Positions 32,458 through 43,800 are shown, counted from the first letter of the stretch. The stretch: 64,000 bases of DNA from Coenobita brevimanus (GCA_032717465.1 CM064658.1:7032501-7096500), one strand, 5' to 3'. The notes: a model not told the origin generated them from the sequence alone. Translations and numbers: made by a program.

Positions 32458-33046
32458 CTATCAAGAGGATATATATATACAGGTGTAATGTGCTTCTTTT
32501 AGCCTGGCAAGGATCCCTAATTCTTCTTAATTCAGATGCTGGGCAAGTCAGATGGAGGGGTGATTTGACTAGATGTGTGGTTCTTTTACAGTAACCTGCT
32601 CAAGATTTTTGTTTTTTTGCAGTTAATTTCACTTAGCTCTGTGGCAGGAAAAAACAATACAACAGCTCTGTGCCTTTTTCACAGCATCTGTTTGTGTCTA
32701 GTATAAAATGCTATTGTTAATATACTATGACAAACTAGCATTCAAGATGGAGAGATGGCAATTTTAAGCCAACTTAGACTCAATACCACCTCATAACTTG
32801 GGTTCTCACAATTTCACACAGCCACAGCTTAGCAATGAAGTATTGGGAGTGGCCCAATTATGTCAGGTGAAAAGAAACTGACTAGCTACAGTTTCAAACT
32901 TATGTAAGGTTAATGCATATCAAGATAATATATAAATATTTGTTTAATTATTTGTTTTAACATAAACTGTATGAGAAAAAACAATAGAAAATAATGCTAA
33001 TACACCTAATATGTCACACACTTTCCCCTAGCATATATAATATATA
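32458..33046. other. Intronic stretch
   Basis: AT-rich, with a short (AT)n at 32470-32482 and again just before the Tigger element. No exon or element recognised. Confidence 0.5.
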
Positions 33047-33048
33047 TA

Positions 33049-36000
33049 CAGTAATCACTCCAATATCAGACGTAATAGAGCCATAGGTAGGTCCGGTTAT
33101 TGGTTTTGTCCGGATATTGGGCCCCAGCTTATGGACTTGTACTTATGGACCCTAACTCAGAGAAACACCTATACAACTCCCTCTGGACATGCATAGCACC
33201 TATTTAAGACCCAAATCACACCAATAAGGCACATAAATGACTGAAATAAATGCAAAAGAAACATAAAATGAGGGTTTAGAAGTATGTTCATACATTAACA
33301 AACATTCTGGTACTTATGGACCCTAACCTAGCCTAACTCAGAAAAACACATTCCTACTGCACATGCATAGCTACTAACACCCTATTCACACCAATAAGGG
33401 ACATTAAAGAGTGAAATGAGGTAAGTATAGTAGGGAAAAAAGTACAGTATGAAACATTCTGGCTACTTACAGCAAGTCCCTGGCCACCTCGATGAATAAC
33501 CGCCTCCTCTCGGACTCTGACAGTAAGAACGATTTCCTGAAGCACTTGCAGTACACTGTTCCTGAAGTCTTGCACTGAACTTAGTCAATAACACACAGAA
33601 GTCCGTTCTCTTCACAGTGTGCACTTTTGTCTAAATAATGCTCCATTGTAACTTAGTGTTGCACTTTAACTTTTCCCAATTTTTTTAAATTTTCCAAAGC
33701 CAAAACAAGCAAGTCTATTTACATTACATTTTTTTCTAGTCTTTTCTTTCACAACTTTAAATCCTTAACACAACACACTGTTTTTTTCACTGCACAACAC
33801 TCAAAATTCCCGTGTGGTCTAGTGGAGAAGTTCTTGCTGTTTATTCACTGTCAGAGTCCGAGAGTATCACTGGCAGGTGACCTACGGGTGCATCGCTGGG
33901 TCGTGGTGATGGCGTACCCACTGCAGAGGATTCTGAAGAGAGCCACAAACTCACTTCGAGCGGTGACTCCACCATGGCTGATGTGCTGGGCTGTGGCTCG
34001 GAGCATGAGGGCCTGTCTTGGGGAGGCAACGGAGTGGAGCCAGGGCTGGGCACAGCGGTGGTCACGGGCCTGAAAAAACTGTCAATGGTTGATTGACGCA
34101 ATGACCGATGATTCTGACGATTGATGATGCGCTGCCTGAAAGCACACACTTCCTCCACGAGTCCCAAGGGCCCCATCTCCCTGTCGCAGTCCGAGTGTTC
34201 CAGGTAGTCTAGGACGAACTCTAGATGTTCCCGGAGTGCGCTCGACTTGGGGACGGCTGGAGTAGTGTCCTGCTGAGAGGAGTCCGCATAATCATCGCCT
34301 TCAGCGTCGGAATCTTCAAGTTCAGTACTGACACCTGCAACCGAAGACGCGATCTCGATATCAGACAATATCTGATACCCAGGATCGCCCTCGTCGTCAT
34401 CCAACCACTCACGAACATCGTCCACATCAACATCGTCGCCGTGCATACGTAGCCGTGCATGGAAGTCATCCACGTCAAACCCTAGAAAATCGTACTCCAC
34501 ATCCGTTCCGAGAAGCAGACGAGACCAACCATTTTCAAGAGTTTTCACATGGACTTCCTTCCATGCACTAGCCCAGTTGTACAGCACAGACTTGATGTTG
34601 TAGCGGTGAAGGTTTTCCAAAGTCCACTTGCCTCGTGTGTCCCGTCCCTCCCTGCGCTCGTCCTCGTCCTCGAGAACAACCATCACCTCGTCCAGGAACT
34701 TCCGACGGTATAGGCGCTTTGTTGCCACGATCACTCCTTGGTCCATTGGTTGAATGAGAGCAGTCGTATTAGGTGGCAGAAACATGCACCTAATACGGCC
34801 ATTTTCAGCAACCAAGTCCTTGTCGCACGGGTGGGCAGGTGCACTGTCGAGTAGAAGGAGAGCCTTTACCTGGTCGCGCGAGATTCCCAGTGTCTTCGTC
34901 TGGTAATGGATGACCTCCTTGACGAAGTGATGGTGAAACCAGTCTTTGAAGATCACAGCTGTGAACCATGCCTTCAAAGAATGGTACCAGACGACAGGAA
35001 GGACATCCATCACCCCACGAAGGCACCGAGGCTGCTTTGCGCAGCCAACAACAACGGGCTTAAGTCGGTGCATGCCGTTAGCATTGGCACAACACAAAGC
35101 AGATATCCGTTCCTTGGAAAGCTTGCGGCCAGGTACACGCTTCTCCGTCTCCTCGGCTAGAGTGTTCGTTGGTAGCGAGCGATAGAATAGGCCAGTTTCG
35201 TCAGCATTGTAGACTTGACCGAGAGTTAGGCCCTCCCTGTCGATCAAGCCTTTTACTATGTGCCGAAACTCGTCACCTCCATCCTCGTTAGCGTCCAATG
35301 CTTCGCCATGTGCTTTACGGTTGGTAAGGCCATGTCGCAACTTGAACGTGAAGAGCCAACCCTCGGATGCCTTTAAGTCTAGGGCGTCGTGAAGCCTGGC
35401 GAACTTCTCAGCAGCAGCCTTCAGCTCCGTTCCACGTACCATCACACCAGCAGCACATTGTTGTCGATACCAAATCAACGTGGATCGGTTGATTTCTGCA
35501 AACTTGGGGGTAAATATAACCTTCCTTTCCACGTTGCGTTTGCTTCTCAACGAGAAGTCAGCCGTGTACTGCATGAGTTTGTCTCGGGACCTCTTGATAT
35601 CGAACAAGGTAGACCGGGCCAGGTTGAACTCGCGAAGAATGCGTGAAGAAGACCAACCCGCATCCACTTTCTCCAATATCTCCCTCTTCTTCTCCAGAGT
35701 CAACACCACTCTCTTGCTTTTCACAGGTGGCGGGGCCATCATCACACACACTAAGAGGTGGCCCGAGAGCAGCAGGAGGCCCTGCAGCAGGTAGGGCACC
35801 ACCACAAAAGCAATCACGTGGGCAGCCATTACGACGAGCGTGCACTCGCGGTGAGAGACAGGCGGGAAGAGGGGAGGATGCAGCGGCGCTCTATCGGACG
35901 TCGGAGGAATGACGCGCCAAAACAATGCTCTCCCGCGGTGCGCGCGGTAAGTTCAAAATATGGACGGGAAAAAATTGTTTCTTTTAATAATTTTTTGGGG

Positions 36001-36098
36001 TTTTCGGACCATTTTGGGAATGTTGGATCCCAGGACGATTATGTCCGGGTAGTGGGGATGTTCGGTTATTGGGCGTCTGGATATTAGAGTGATTACTG
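33049..36098 (-). mobile_element. Complete Tigger/pogo-like transposon, copy 1
   Basis: 3050 bp, flanked by TA (33047-33048 and 36099-36100). Termini: left CAGTAATCACTCCAATATC, right (reverse) CAGTAATCACTCTAATATC. Extended inner similarity includes repeats of 'ccggttattgg' and 'gtccggatat'. It carries one uninterrupted transposase gene. CAGT-type ends with a TA duplication are the pogo/Tigger signature. Confidence 0.9.
33841..35742 (-). CDS. Intact Tigger/pogo-like transposase
   Basis: 633 residues from the ATG at 35742 (MMAPPPVKSKR). The frame is open 61 codons further upstream, but in the sister copy that upstream frame is closed by a stop just before the same ATG pair, so the downstream start is preferred. 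A CENP-B-type helix-turn-helix (about 13-60) is followed by a second DNA-binding domain (about 78-140, ending GWLFTFKLRHGL). The nuclease has D181 (YNADETGLFYRSLP), D299 (LLLLDSAPAHP) and D334 (IQPMDQGVI), all present. An acidic linker is followed by RQSTIDSFFRP, a PCNA-binding-type motif, and an acidic end (LSDSDSE). It would excise and integrate the element at TA sites in the nucleus. It lies within an intron of the chromodomain gene, same strand. Domestication is possible but terminal repeats are still present. Confidence 0.9.
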   Translation of the reverse strand: MMAPPPVKSKRVVLTLEKKREILEKVDAGWSSSRILREFNLARSTLFDIKRSRDKLMQYTADFSLRSKRNVERKVIFTPKFAEINRSTLIWYRQQCAAGVMVRGTELKAAAEKFARLHDALDLKASEGWLFTFKLRHGLTNRKAHGEALDANEDGGDEFRHIVKGLIDREGLTLGQVYNADETGLFYRSLPTNTLAEETEKRVPGRKLSKERISALCCANANGMHRLKPVVVGCAKQPRCLRGVMDVLPVVWYHSLKAWFTAVIFKDWFHHHFVKEVIHYQTKTLGISRDQVKALLLLDSAPAHPCDKDLVAENGRIRCMFLPPNTTALIQPMDQGVIVATKRLYRRKFLDEVMVVLEDEDERREGRDTRGKWTLENLHRYNIKSVLYNWASAWKEVHVKTLENGWSRLLLGTDVEYDFLGFDVDDFHARLRMHGDDVDVDDVREWLDDDEGDPGYQILSDIEIASSVAGVSTELEDSDAEGDDYADSSQQDTTPAVPKSSALREHLEFVLDYLEHSDCDREMGPLGLVEEVCAFRQRIINRQNHRSLRQSTIDSFFRPVTTAVPSPGSTPLPPQDRPSCSEPQPSTSAMVESPLEVSLWLSSESSAVGTPSPRPSDAPVGHLPVILSDSDSE

Positions 36099-36102
36099 TA
36101 TA

Positions 36103-39100
36103 TAGTAATCCCTGTAATATCCGGACGCCCATTTTCCGGACATCCCCAATAACCGGACATTTTCGTCCCGGGATCCAGTATTCCCAAAATGGGCCAAAAA
36201 CCGCAAAAAAATTGAAAAAAATCAGACTTTTCCCACCCGTAATTTGAAGTTGGCGTGCGCAGCGCGGGCCACCTGTGTTCTGGTGTGTTGTTCTGCCGAC
36301 GTCTGCTAGAGCTCCCCTGCATCCTCCCCACTTACCGCCCGTCTCTTGTTGTGTGTGCACGCTCGTCGTCATGGCCGCCCATGTGCTCGCTTTTGTGGTG
36401 GTACCTTACCTGCTGCAGGCTCTCCTGCTGCTCTCGTGCCTCTCCTTCGTGTGTGTGTGATGATGGCTCCGCCGCCTGAAAAGAGGAAGAGAGTGGTTTT
36501 GACTCTGGAGAAGAAGAGGGAGATATTGGACAAGGTGGATGTGGGATGGTCTACCTCACGCATCCTCCATGAATTCAACCTGGCCTGATCTACTTTGTAT
36601 GATATCAAGAGATCCCACGACAAACTCATGCAGTACACGGCTGACTTCTTGTCGAAAAGCAAACGCAACGTGGAGAGGAAGGTGATGTATACTCCCAAGT
36701 ATGCAGAAGTCGACCGCTCCACGTTGATTTGGTATCGACAGCAATGTGCTGCTGGTGTGATGGTGCGTGGCACGGAACTGAAGGCTGCTGCTGAGAAGTT
36801 CGCAAGGCTTCATGACGCCCAAGACTTCAAGGCATCCGAAGGTTGGCTCTTCGCGTTCAAGTTATGACATGGCCTTACCAACCGAAAGTCTCATGGTGAA
36901 GCTTTGGACGCCAACGAGGATGGAGTAGATGAGTTTAGGCATAAGGTGAAGGGCTTGATCGACAGGGAGGGCCTCACTCTCAGTCAAGTCCACAACGCTG
37001 ACGAAACTGGCTTATTCTATCGCTCTTTGCCTACGAACACTCTAGCCGAGGAGACGGAGAAGCGTGTACCTGGCCGCAAGCTCTGCAAACAACGGATATC
37101 TGCTTTGTGTTTTGCCAATGCTAACGGCATGCACCGGCTCAAGCCCATTATTGCTGGCCATGCAAAGCTGCCTCGGTGTCTTTGTGGGCTGATGGATGTC
37201 CTTCCTGTCGTTTCTTACCATTCTTTGAAGGGATGGTTCACAGCCCAAATCTTCAAAGACTGGTTCCACCTCCATTTCGTCAAGGAGGTCATTCATTACC
37301 AGACGGAGAAACTGGGAATCCCACGCGGCCAGGTAAAGGCCCTCCTTCTCCTCAACAATGCACCTGCTCACCCGTGCGACAAGGAGTTGGTGGCTGAGAA
37401 TGGGCGCACTAGGTGCATGTTTCTGCCACCTAATACTACTGCTCTCATCCAGCCAATGGACCAAGGAGTGATCGTGACAACGAAGAGGCTGTACCGCCGG
37501 AAGTTCCTCGACGAGGTGATGGTTGTTCTCGAGGACGAGCGCAGGGAGGGACGGGACACGTGAGGCCAGCGGACTTTGGAAAAAACCTTCGCCGCTACAA
37601 CATCAAGTCTGCCATCTACAACTGGGCCAGTGCATGGAAGGAAATCCCTGTCAAGACTCTAGAAAATGGTTGGTTTCGTCTGCTTCTCAGAACGGATGTG
37701 GAGCACGATTTCCTAGGTTTTGACATGGATGACTTCCATGCACGTCTACGTGCGCATGGGGACGATGTTGATGTGGACAAAGTGCGTGAGTGGTTGGATG
37801 ACGACAAGGGCGATCCTGGGTATCAGATATTGTCTGATATCGAGATCGCATCTTCAGTTGCAGGTGTCAGTACCCAGCTTGAAGATTCCGACAAGGACGG
37901 TGACGATGATGCGGACTCCTCTCAGTGTGACATTACTCCAGCCATTCCCAAGCTAAGTGCACTCCGGGAACACCTAGAGTTCGTTCTGGACTACCTGGAA
38001 CACCCGGACTGCGACAGGGAGATGGGGCCCTTGGGATTTGTGGAGGAAGTGCGCGCTTTCAGGCAGCACATCATTAATCGTCAAAATCGTAATTCCTTAT
38101 GTCAATCAACCATTGACAGCTTTTTCAGGCCCGTGATCCCTGCTGTACCCAGCTCTGGCTCCACTCCATTGCCTCCGCAAGACAGGCCTTCATGCTCCGA
38201 GCCACAGCCCAGCACATCAGGCACGGTGGAGTCACCACTCGACGTGAGTTTGCGCCTCTCTTCAGAGTCATCTGCAGTGGGTACACCATCACCACGACCC
38301 AGCGACGCACCCCTAGGTCACCTGCATGTGCTACTCTCAGACTCTGACAATGATTAGACACCAAGAACTTCTCCACTAGACCACATGGGAATTTACAGTG
38401 TTGTACAGTGAAAAAAAAAACAGTGCATAGTGATAAGGAATTTGAGTTCTGAGTGAAAAGACAAAGATTTAATGGACTGTCAATGTAACGTAAATTAACT
38501 AGAGTGTGCTTTGTATAGAAAATGGTTTTATGAGTGGAAAGACTTTAAGTGCAGAGTGCAACACTTATTTCATAAAGGTACAATGGAGTGCAAGTAAGAC
38601 AAGAGTGCGCAGTGTTAAGAGAATGGAATCCTGAGTGCAAATGACTAAGTTCTGTGCAAGACTTCATGAACAGTGTACTGCATGTGCTTCAGGAACTCCT
38701 TCTTACTGTCAGAGTCTGAGAGGAGGCGGGTTATTCATCGAGATGACCAGGGACTTGCTGTAAGTACCCAGAATGTTTCATATTGTACTGTATTTTCCAT
38801 ACTTACCTCTAACACCTCATTTCACTCTTTTATGTCCCTTATTGGTGTGAATAGGGTCTTAGGTGCTATGCATGTGCAGTAGGGAGGTGTTTTTTTGAGT
38901 TAGGCTAGCTTAAGGTCCATAACTACCAGTCCAGGAGCCAGGGACTTGTTGTAAGTACCCAGAATGTTTGATATTGTATAAACCTACCTCTAAAACCTCA
39001 TTTTATGGTTCCTTTGCATTTATTTCAGTCTTTTATGTCCCTTATTGGTGTGATTTGGGTCTTAAATAGGTGCAATGCATGTCCAGAGGGAGTTGTATGT

Positions 39101-39219
39101 GTTTTTCTGAATTAGGGTCCATAAGTACAAGTCCAGGAGGCTGGGGCCCAATATCTGGACGGGATCACTATCCGGACATGCCTTTGGCTCTATTACATCG
39201 GATATTGGAGGGATTACTG
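36103..39219 (+). mobile_element. Tigger/pogo-like transposon, copy 2 (inactive)
   Basis: 3117 bp, TA at 36101-36102 and 39220-39221. Left tAGTAATCCCTGTAATATCC, right (reverse) CAGTAATCCCTCCAATATCC. Same family as copy 1, opposite orientation, starting two to four bases from copy 1's end, so the two are head to head. Confidence 0.9.
36460..38357 (+). pseudogene. Tigger/pogo-like transposase, three stops and one frameshift
   Basis: Collinear with the intact gene at 33841-35742. Broken by TGA at 36586, 36865 and 37561, each at a codon that is an arginine CGN in the intact copy (CGG, CGA, CGA), and by two extra A's near 37580 that shift the frame. Catalytic context is otherwise kept: HNADETGLFYRSLP, LLLLNNAPAHP (second Asp changed to Asn) and IQPMDQGVI. 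The C-terminal CQSTIDSFFRP motif is also kept. Not functional. Confidence 0.9.
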
Positions 39220-39223
39220 TATA

Positions 39224-40345
39224 CAGGTAAGCCCTTAATTCACGCGAGGGTTAGGTTCCCAGACCCTTTGCGTATGTGGTAAATTCGCGTATATGTTCTG
39301 CCCTTGTGTGCACATAATTACACATGTCTATACGTATATTACATCTGAATAATACTGTTTATGCACTACATACACCTTATAAACTAGCATAAAGTATTAA
39401 AAACAACAAAAATGTAAGAAATTTAAAACTGAAACCTGACAATCACAGGCGTAGGTGGAGACACTTCAGCAGTCTGGTGCACTAGCCCTCACTGCCTCCC
39501 GTATGCTACATTCTGCCTTCTTTATTGTATGAACAGTTGACTCATTCACCCCAAACATGCAGTTCCAAGACAATTCACAGGCGTAGGTGGAGACACTTTA
39601 GCACAGTCTGGTGCACTAGCCCTCACTGTCTCCCGTATGCTACGTTCTCCTTCTTTATTGTATGAACATTTGACTCACCCCAAACATACGGTTCTGAGAC
39701 AATTCACCATCAAGTCAATTCACCGTCAAAACATGGACAATTCCCTGTCATTCTATTAATATACTTATTATTGATTAACTAATACTTTAATAACTAATTT
39801 TCAGGGGGATTTTAAAACTCATATAAGTAAAAAACTAGTGTACTGTACGTACTTGCTAAATAAACTGGTATGTAAATAAATGACGGGGAATCGTCCTGAC
39901 GGAGAATTGTCGCCGACATTCCACCCTGAAGTTTGTCCAACACTTTGTCAGTGACACCACTTTACCAGCCCGCTTTGGTGTGTTACCACATGCATCACTA
40001 GCACTACGCTTAGGCCCCATGTTGGCAGACAAGGCAAGCAATCACTGGAAGGCAGAAAAATAAGCCACAAATAACGATTCTCGATCTCAAGTCACGCATG
40101 ATTCGACCGTTGGATTCAAACTGACTGTGTGGTGCGTGGTTGACTGACCTCCCAGGCTCCCACACACACATACATATATGTGTGCACACAGGCAGCAGGT
40201 AGGCATTTTTTATATCTTATTTATTTCTCTTGTATATTGAAATTACTTATTTGAATACTATAATTTTGTTTTAATTATTGTACGAAAAATTTGTGGATAA
40301 CCGAAATCGCGTGAAAAAAGTTCGCGTGAATTAAGGGATAAACTG
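39224..40345 (-). mobile_element. Deleted Tigger-type element
   Basis: Termini CAGGTAAGCCCTTAATTCAC and (reverse) CAGTTTATCCCTTAATTCAC, TA at both sides (39222-39223, 40346-40347). The inner left part 'ggttaggttcccagaccc' resembles Tigger ends. It contains an imperfect duplication of 'cacaggcgtaggtggagac' (39446 and 39577). Only the transposase N-terminus remains. Confidence 0.8.
39900..40020 (-). pseudogene. Tigger transposase N-terminus remnant
   Basis: Starts ATG at 40020, MGPKRSASDACGN..., then KRAGKVVSL, the usual opening of Tigger transposases before the helix-turn-helix. The rest of the gene is deleted. Confidence 0.6.
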
Positions 40346-40597
40346 TATATATATATATACAGTAACCTCTCAACTAACACAAGTCTAAAAAACACGTTTT
40401 CATTTTAACACGAGCAAATATTTAAGGAGATATGTTTAACTAACAAGGGTTTCTCGATTTAATGTGACTTTACATGTAGGTGATGGTTTCAAATCAGCCG
40501 CGCGCGCCTTGGACAGCCCTGAGCTGATAGACCATGTGTGGCAGGTTATGCATAAATTTAATTTTTTATTTGTCTGTTGCTTAATGGATGCAAGAGC

Positions 40598-42866
40598 TTA
40601 TAGAGGTTGGGGGAGTGGACTTTCTGACCACTACTTGGTGGTGGCCAGAATTAGGATACAAGTAAGATGGAGGAATAGAAGAAGGGAAAGACGAGAGGAA
40701 GGAGTAGTTGCAAGGAGAGTGGAAATGTTACAAGAGGATGAGAAAAAGGCAGCGTATAAGAGAGAAGTGGAGGAACGATTGGGCAAATATGAATTGGAGC
40801 AGATGGGGGACGTGGAAGGTGTGTGCAGGATATTTACAGAAGAAATATGCGCAGCATGTGATGTGGTGTGTGGGAGGAAGAGAAGACGGAGGGGGGTGAA
40901 GGGAACAGCACGGTGGAATGAAGAGGTGAGACAGGCTGTGGCACAAAAGAAGAAAGCATACAATGAATGGATGAGAAATAGAGGCGTGGAAGAAGTTGAG
41001 AGGCGGAAGAGAGAGTTATATGTGGAAAGGAAGAGAGAGGTGAAAAGATTAGTATGAGAGAGTAAGAAGAGAGTGGATGAGGAATTTGGAAGGAATTTGA
41101 GTGTAAAGTGGAGGGACTGTAAGAAAATGTTCTGGAAAGAGGTGAAGAGAGTAAGACAGGGTGGAAGTGAGGTTAGCAGGGGAGTGAAAGATAAAAATGG
41201 AAGATTACTAGTGGAGAAGGGAGAAAAAGTGAGCAGATGGAGAGAACACTTTAAGGAATTGTTGAACATACAGGATGGAAGTAATGCGAGTATAAGTGGC
41301 TGAGGAATGGCTGGGAGAAGGAGGGAGGTGAGAAGACAGGAAGAAATCAGTATGATAGAAGTTGTGGAAGCAATGAAGAAAGTTAAAATGGGGAAAGCCT
41401 CAGGAATTCCTGGAGTGTGTGGTGAAATGCTGAAGCATGGGGGAGAGATAATACTTGAATATGTGGAAGATGTGCAGATTGGCTTGGGAGGAAGGTAGAG
41501 TCCCGGAAGATTGGAAGTCAAGTATAATTATTCCCTAGTACAAAGAAAAAGGGGAAAAAGAAGTGTTTGGTAATCATAGGGGCATTTGTCTTCTTAGTAT
41601 AATAGGAAAAGTGTATGGTAGGATACTTACTGACAGAGTTAGAGAAAGAACAGAGGAATTAGTTGGAGAAGAACAGGGAGGCTTTAGGAAGGGAAGAGGT
41701 TGTGTAGATCAGATATTCATTCTTAGATCTTTAGTGGAAAAGTTTCTAGAGAAGGGAAAGTAGTTATATGCAGCTTTCATGGATTTGGAGAAAGCATATG
41801 ACAGGGCAGATAAACAAGGATTGTGGAAAGTATTAAGAATATATGGAGTAGATGGAAAATTGTTGAATGCTGTGAAGAGTATATATGATGGTGCTAAGGC
41901 TGCAGTGCGTGTGGATGGTGAACTACGTGAATTTTTCTCTTTGGAGGTTGGGTTGAAACAGGGATGTGTCATGTCTCCATGGTTGTTCAATCTGTTCATG
42001 GATGGGGTAATAAAAGAGGTACAAGATAGGGTAGTGGATGTTGGAGTGGCCCTGGTGAGAGAGGATAGTGTTTGGAAACTCCCTGTACTGTTGTTTGCAG
42101 ATGATACTGTGTTGTTGAGTGAAGACAAAGGGGAGCTGCAAGGCTTGGTGGATGAGTTTGGGAGAGTGTGTAAGAAAGGAATCTAAAGGTGAATGTAGGG
42201 AAGAGTAAAGTGATGGTCTTTGAGAGAGGTGAAGTCAGTGAATGTACAGCGAGGTTGGATGGTGAGGAATTGGAAAATGTGAGTACATTTAAGTACTTGG
42301 GTAGTGTGATGAGTAAGGATGGAGGTTTGGAGGGTGAAGTGCTTGAAAGGGTACAGTAGGGAAGAAAGGTTGCTGGTTCTTTGAAAGCAGTGATAAGAAA
42401 CAGGAAAGTGAGCATGGCAGTGAAAAAGTTACTACATGACAGTACTGTGATACCAACTCTAATGTATGGAAGTGAAGCTTGGACGCTGTTGGAAGGACAC
42501 AAGTCAAGAGTGAGAGCAGTGGAAATGAGTTATTTAAGAGGAGCCTGTGGAGTCACATGGAGAGACAGGCTGACGAATGAGGATATAAAGGAGCGTTGTG
42601 GTGTGGATGTGACAGGAAGCGTTATGAGGAACACACTGAGGTGGTTTGGCCATGTGGAGAGGATGGAGGGTGAAAGACTGACGAAGAGAGTGTATGTGAG
42701 TGAGGTGGAGGGGGGAAGAGGGAGGGGGAGGCCAAGGATGAGATGGAGGGATGGGGTGGAGAGGTATATGAGAGAGGGGGGTGTGAGTTGGGAGAAGGGC
42801 AGTGAAATGGCAGGGGACAGGGCGACGTGGAGGCAATTTGTTTGTGGCCACCCCAAACAGGATTGA
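40598..42866 (+). pseudogene. RTE-like LINE ORF2, multiply broken
   Basis: Readable order: endonuclease end, a basic linker, FGNHRGICLLSIIGKVYGRI, EEQGGFRKGRGCVDQI, FMDLEKAYDRADKQGLWKV (first Asp), LKQGCVMSPWLFNLFMDGV, LLFADDTVLLSED (catalytic pair, about 42095), LDGEELENVSTFKYLGSVMS. The C-terminal part has GHVERMEGERLTKRVYVSE and RGRPRMRWRDG. Stops at 41055, 41301, 41496, 41761 and 42184 and at least one more near 42357 show decay. Clade (RTE/RTEX) tentative. Confidence 0.75.
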
Positions 42867-42890
42867 GGCATCTGGCAATAGATAGAAGAT
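40598..42890 (+). mobile_element. RTE-like LINE family b, long 5'-truncated copy
   Basis: Begins in the end of the endonuclease domain (LSDHYLVVARIRI) and runs to a (GATA)-type tail (tagatagaagatagatac). It lies inside the Tigger-type element, so it inserted later. Confidence 0.8.
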
Positions 42891-42974
42891 AGATACACTG
42901 TTGCTTAAACTGGTTTTATTCAAACTATAATATTCAAAAATGAAGTTTGGCCCCATTCTGAGCAATATGGCTCA

Positions 42975-43190
42975 TTTTCAGACAAAATTTGGCCAGGAAA
43001 GTGATGGCAGATCTACATTGTTACAACTTGATGCTGCAAAACAGAAAGAAGAAAACCACTCACACAAAGATAGAGCAGTTCTTTATGAAGAAGACAGAAA
43101 ACTTAAGGGAGTTATCATCACCAGTAGCACTGGTGTCAGAGGAAGAGGAAGAGGAAGGACAGCAGAGCCAGGAGGAACAACAAATTTAGG
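42975..43190 (+). pseudogene. Tigger transposase C-terminus remnant
   Basis: Reads KKKTTHTKIEQFFMKK followed by an acidic SEEEEEE stretch and a stop. The 'IEQFF' end corresponds to the C-terminal motif of the other pogo/Tigger copies in this window. Confidence 0.55.
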
Positions 43191-43395
43191 GTGGGGAAAG
43201 GCGGGAGGTGGGGTAGCGCGATGGGGAGGGACAGCAGCAGACGACGAGTGATGCATAGATGAAGTGAGGCTGTGTGTTGTTATTGTTTGTGACCTACTTA
43301 CTGTAATGAAAATGTTGCTTTTACTGTAGTGTTTTTACGACCTACTAATGCATTAATAATGTTGAGGAACTTTCACAATGCCGTGAATGAAGCTG

Positions 43396-43543
43396 AATTG
43401 AAAGAAAATCCATGTAAAAAACAAAAACAGTATGTATTTGGGGAGAAGTAAACAATGCTTCAGCCCAACTAGGGCTCAAATGTTGTTTATTTCTCCCCAA
43501 ATATACTGTTCTTGATTTTTAAGTGGATTTTTCTTCAAATTAA
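43396..43543. repeat. Long inverted repeat (about 60-bp arms)
   Basis: Arms 43396-43455 and 43483-43543 pair through 'atttggggagaagtaaacaa' / 'ttgtttatttctccccaaat' and continue outwards to 'gaaaatcca' / 'tggattttt' with some mismatches. Loop of about 27 bp itself contains agccc/gggct. Looks like a MITE or a hairpin-forming segment inside the Tigger element. Confidence 0.75.
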
Positions 43544-43708
43544 TAATGTTGCTTTTAAGTTTAGAGTGGCATAACTCCCCAAATGGGTAGATTTTCCCCG
43601 TGTCCAGGAACGTAACCCCCAATATTACCACTGTTTCTTATGGGAAAATTGTTTAAAAAACGCGACCTCTCCAGGAAACTAACCCTCGCGTTATTTGAGA
43701 GGTTACTG

Positions 43709-43751
<43 letters not shown>

Positions 43752-43800
43752 GAACCTAACCCTCGTGTTATTTGAGAGGTTACTGTGTATATATATATAT
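43709..43800. repeat. (TA)n with a duplicated Tigger right end
   Basis: (TA)n at 43715-43748, then 43749-43785 repeats the right terminus of the preceding element (ctaaccctcgtgttatttga, then gaggttactg), then (TA)n again. A tandem duplication of the element end. Confidence 0.8.

Larger units (their letters stand above)
40360..43708 (+). mobile_element. Tigger-type element interrupted by an RTE-like LINE
   Basis: Left CAGTAACCTCTCAACTAAC, right (reverse) CAGTAACCTCTCAAATAAC, TA on both sides (40358-40359, 43709-43710). It lies one short (TA)n away from the previous element. A LINE copy fills 40598-42890. What remains of the transposase is the C-terminus at 42975-43190. Confidence 0.8.

Noticed and set aside
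33841..35742. Domesticated host gene derived from a transposon
   Set aside because: Terminal repeats and TA duplication are still intact and the catalytic residues are kept, so a plain transposon explains it.
33841..35925. Starting the intact transposase at the first upstream ATG (35925)
   Set aside because: The upstream 61 codons are hydrophobic and not conserved as coding in the sister copy, where a stop lies immediately before the shared ATG pair.
40464..40597. Start of a host exon before the RTE-like LINE
   Set aside because: The sequence belongs to the interior of the Tigger-type element bounded at 40360 and 43708; no splice sites stand out.
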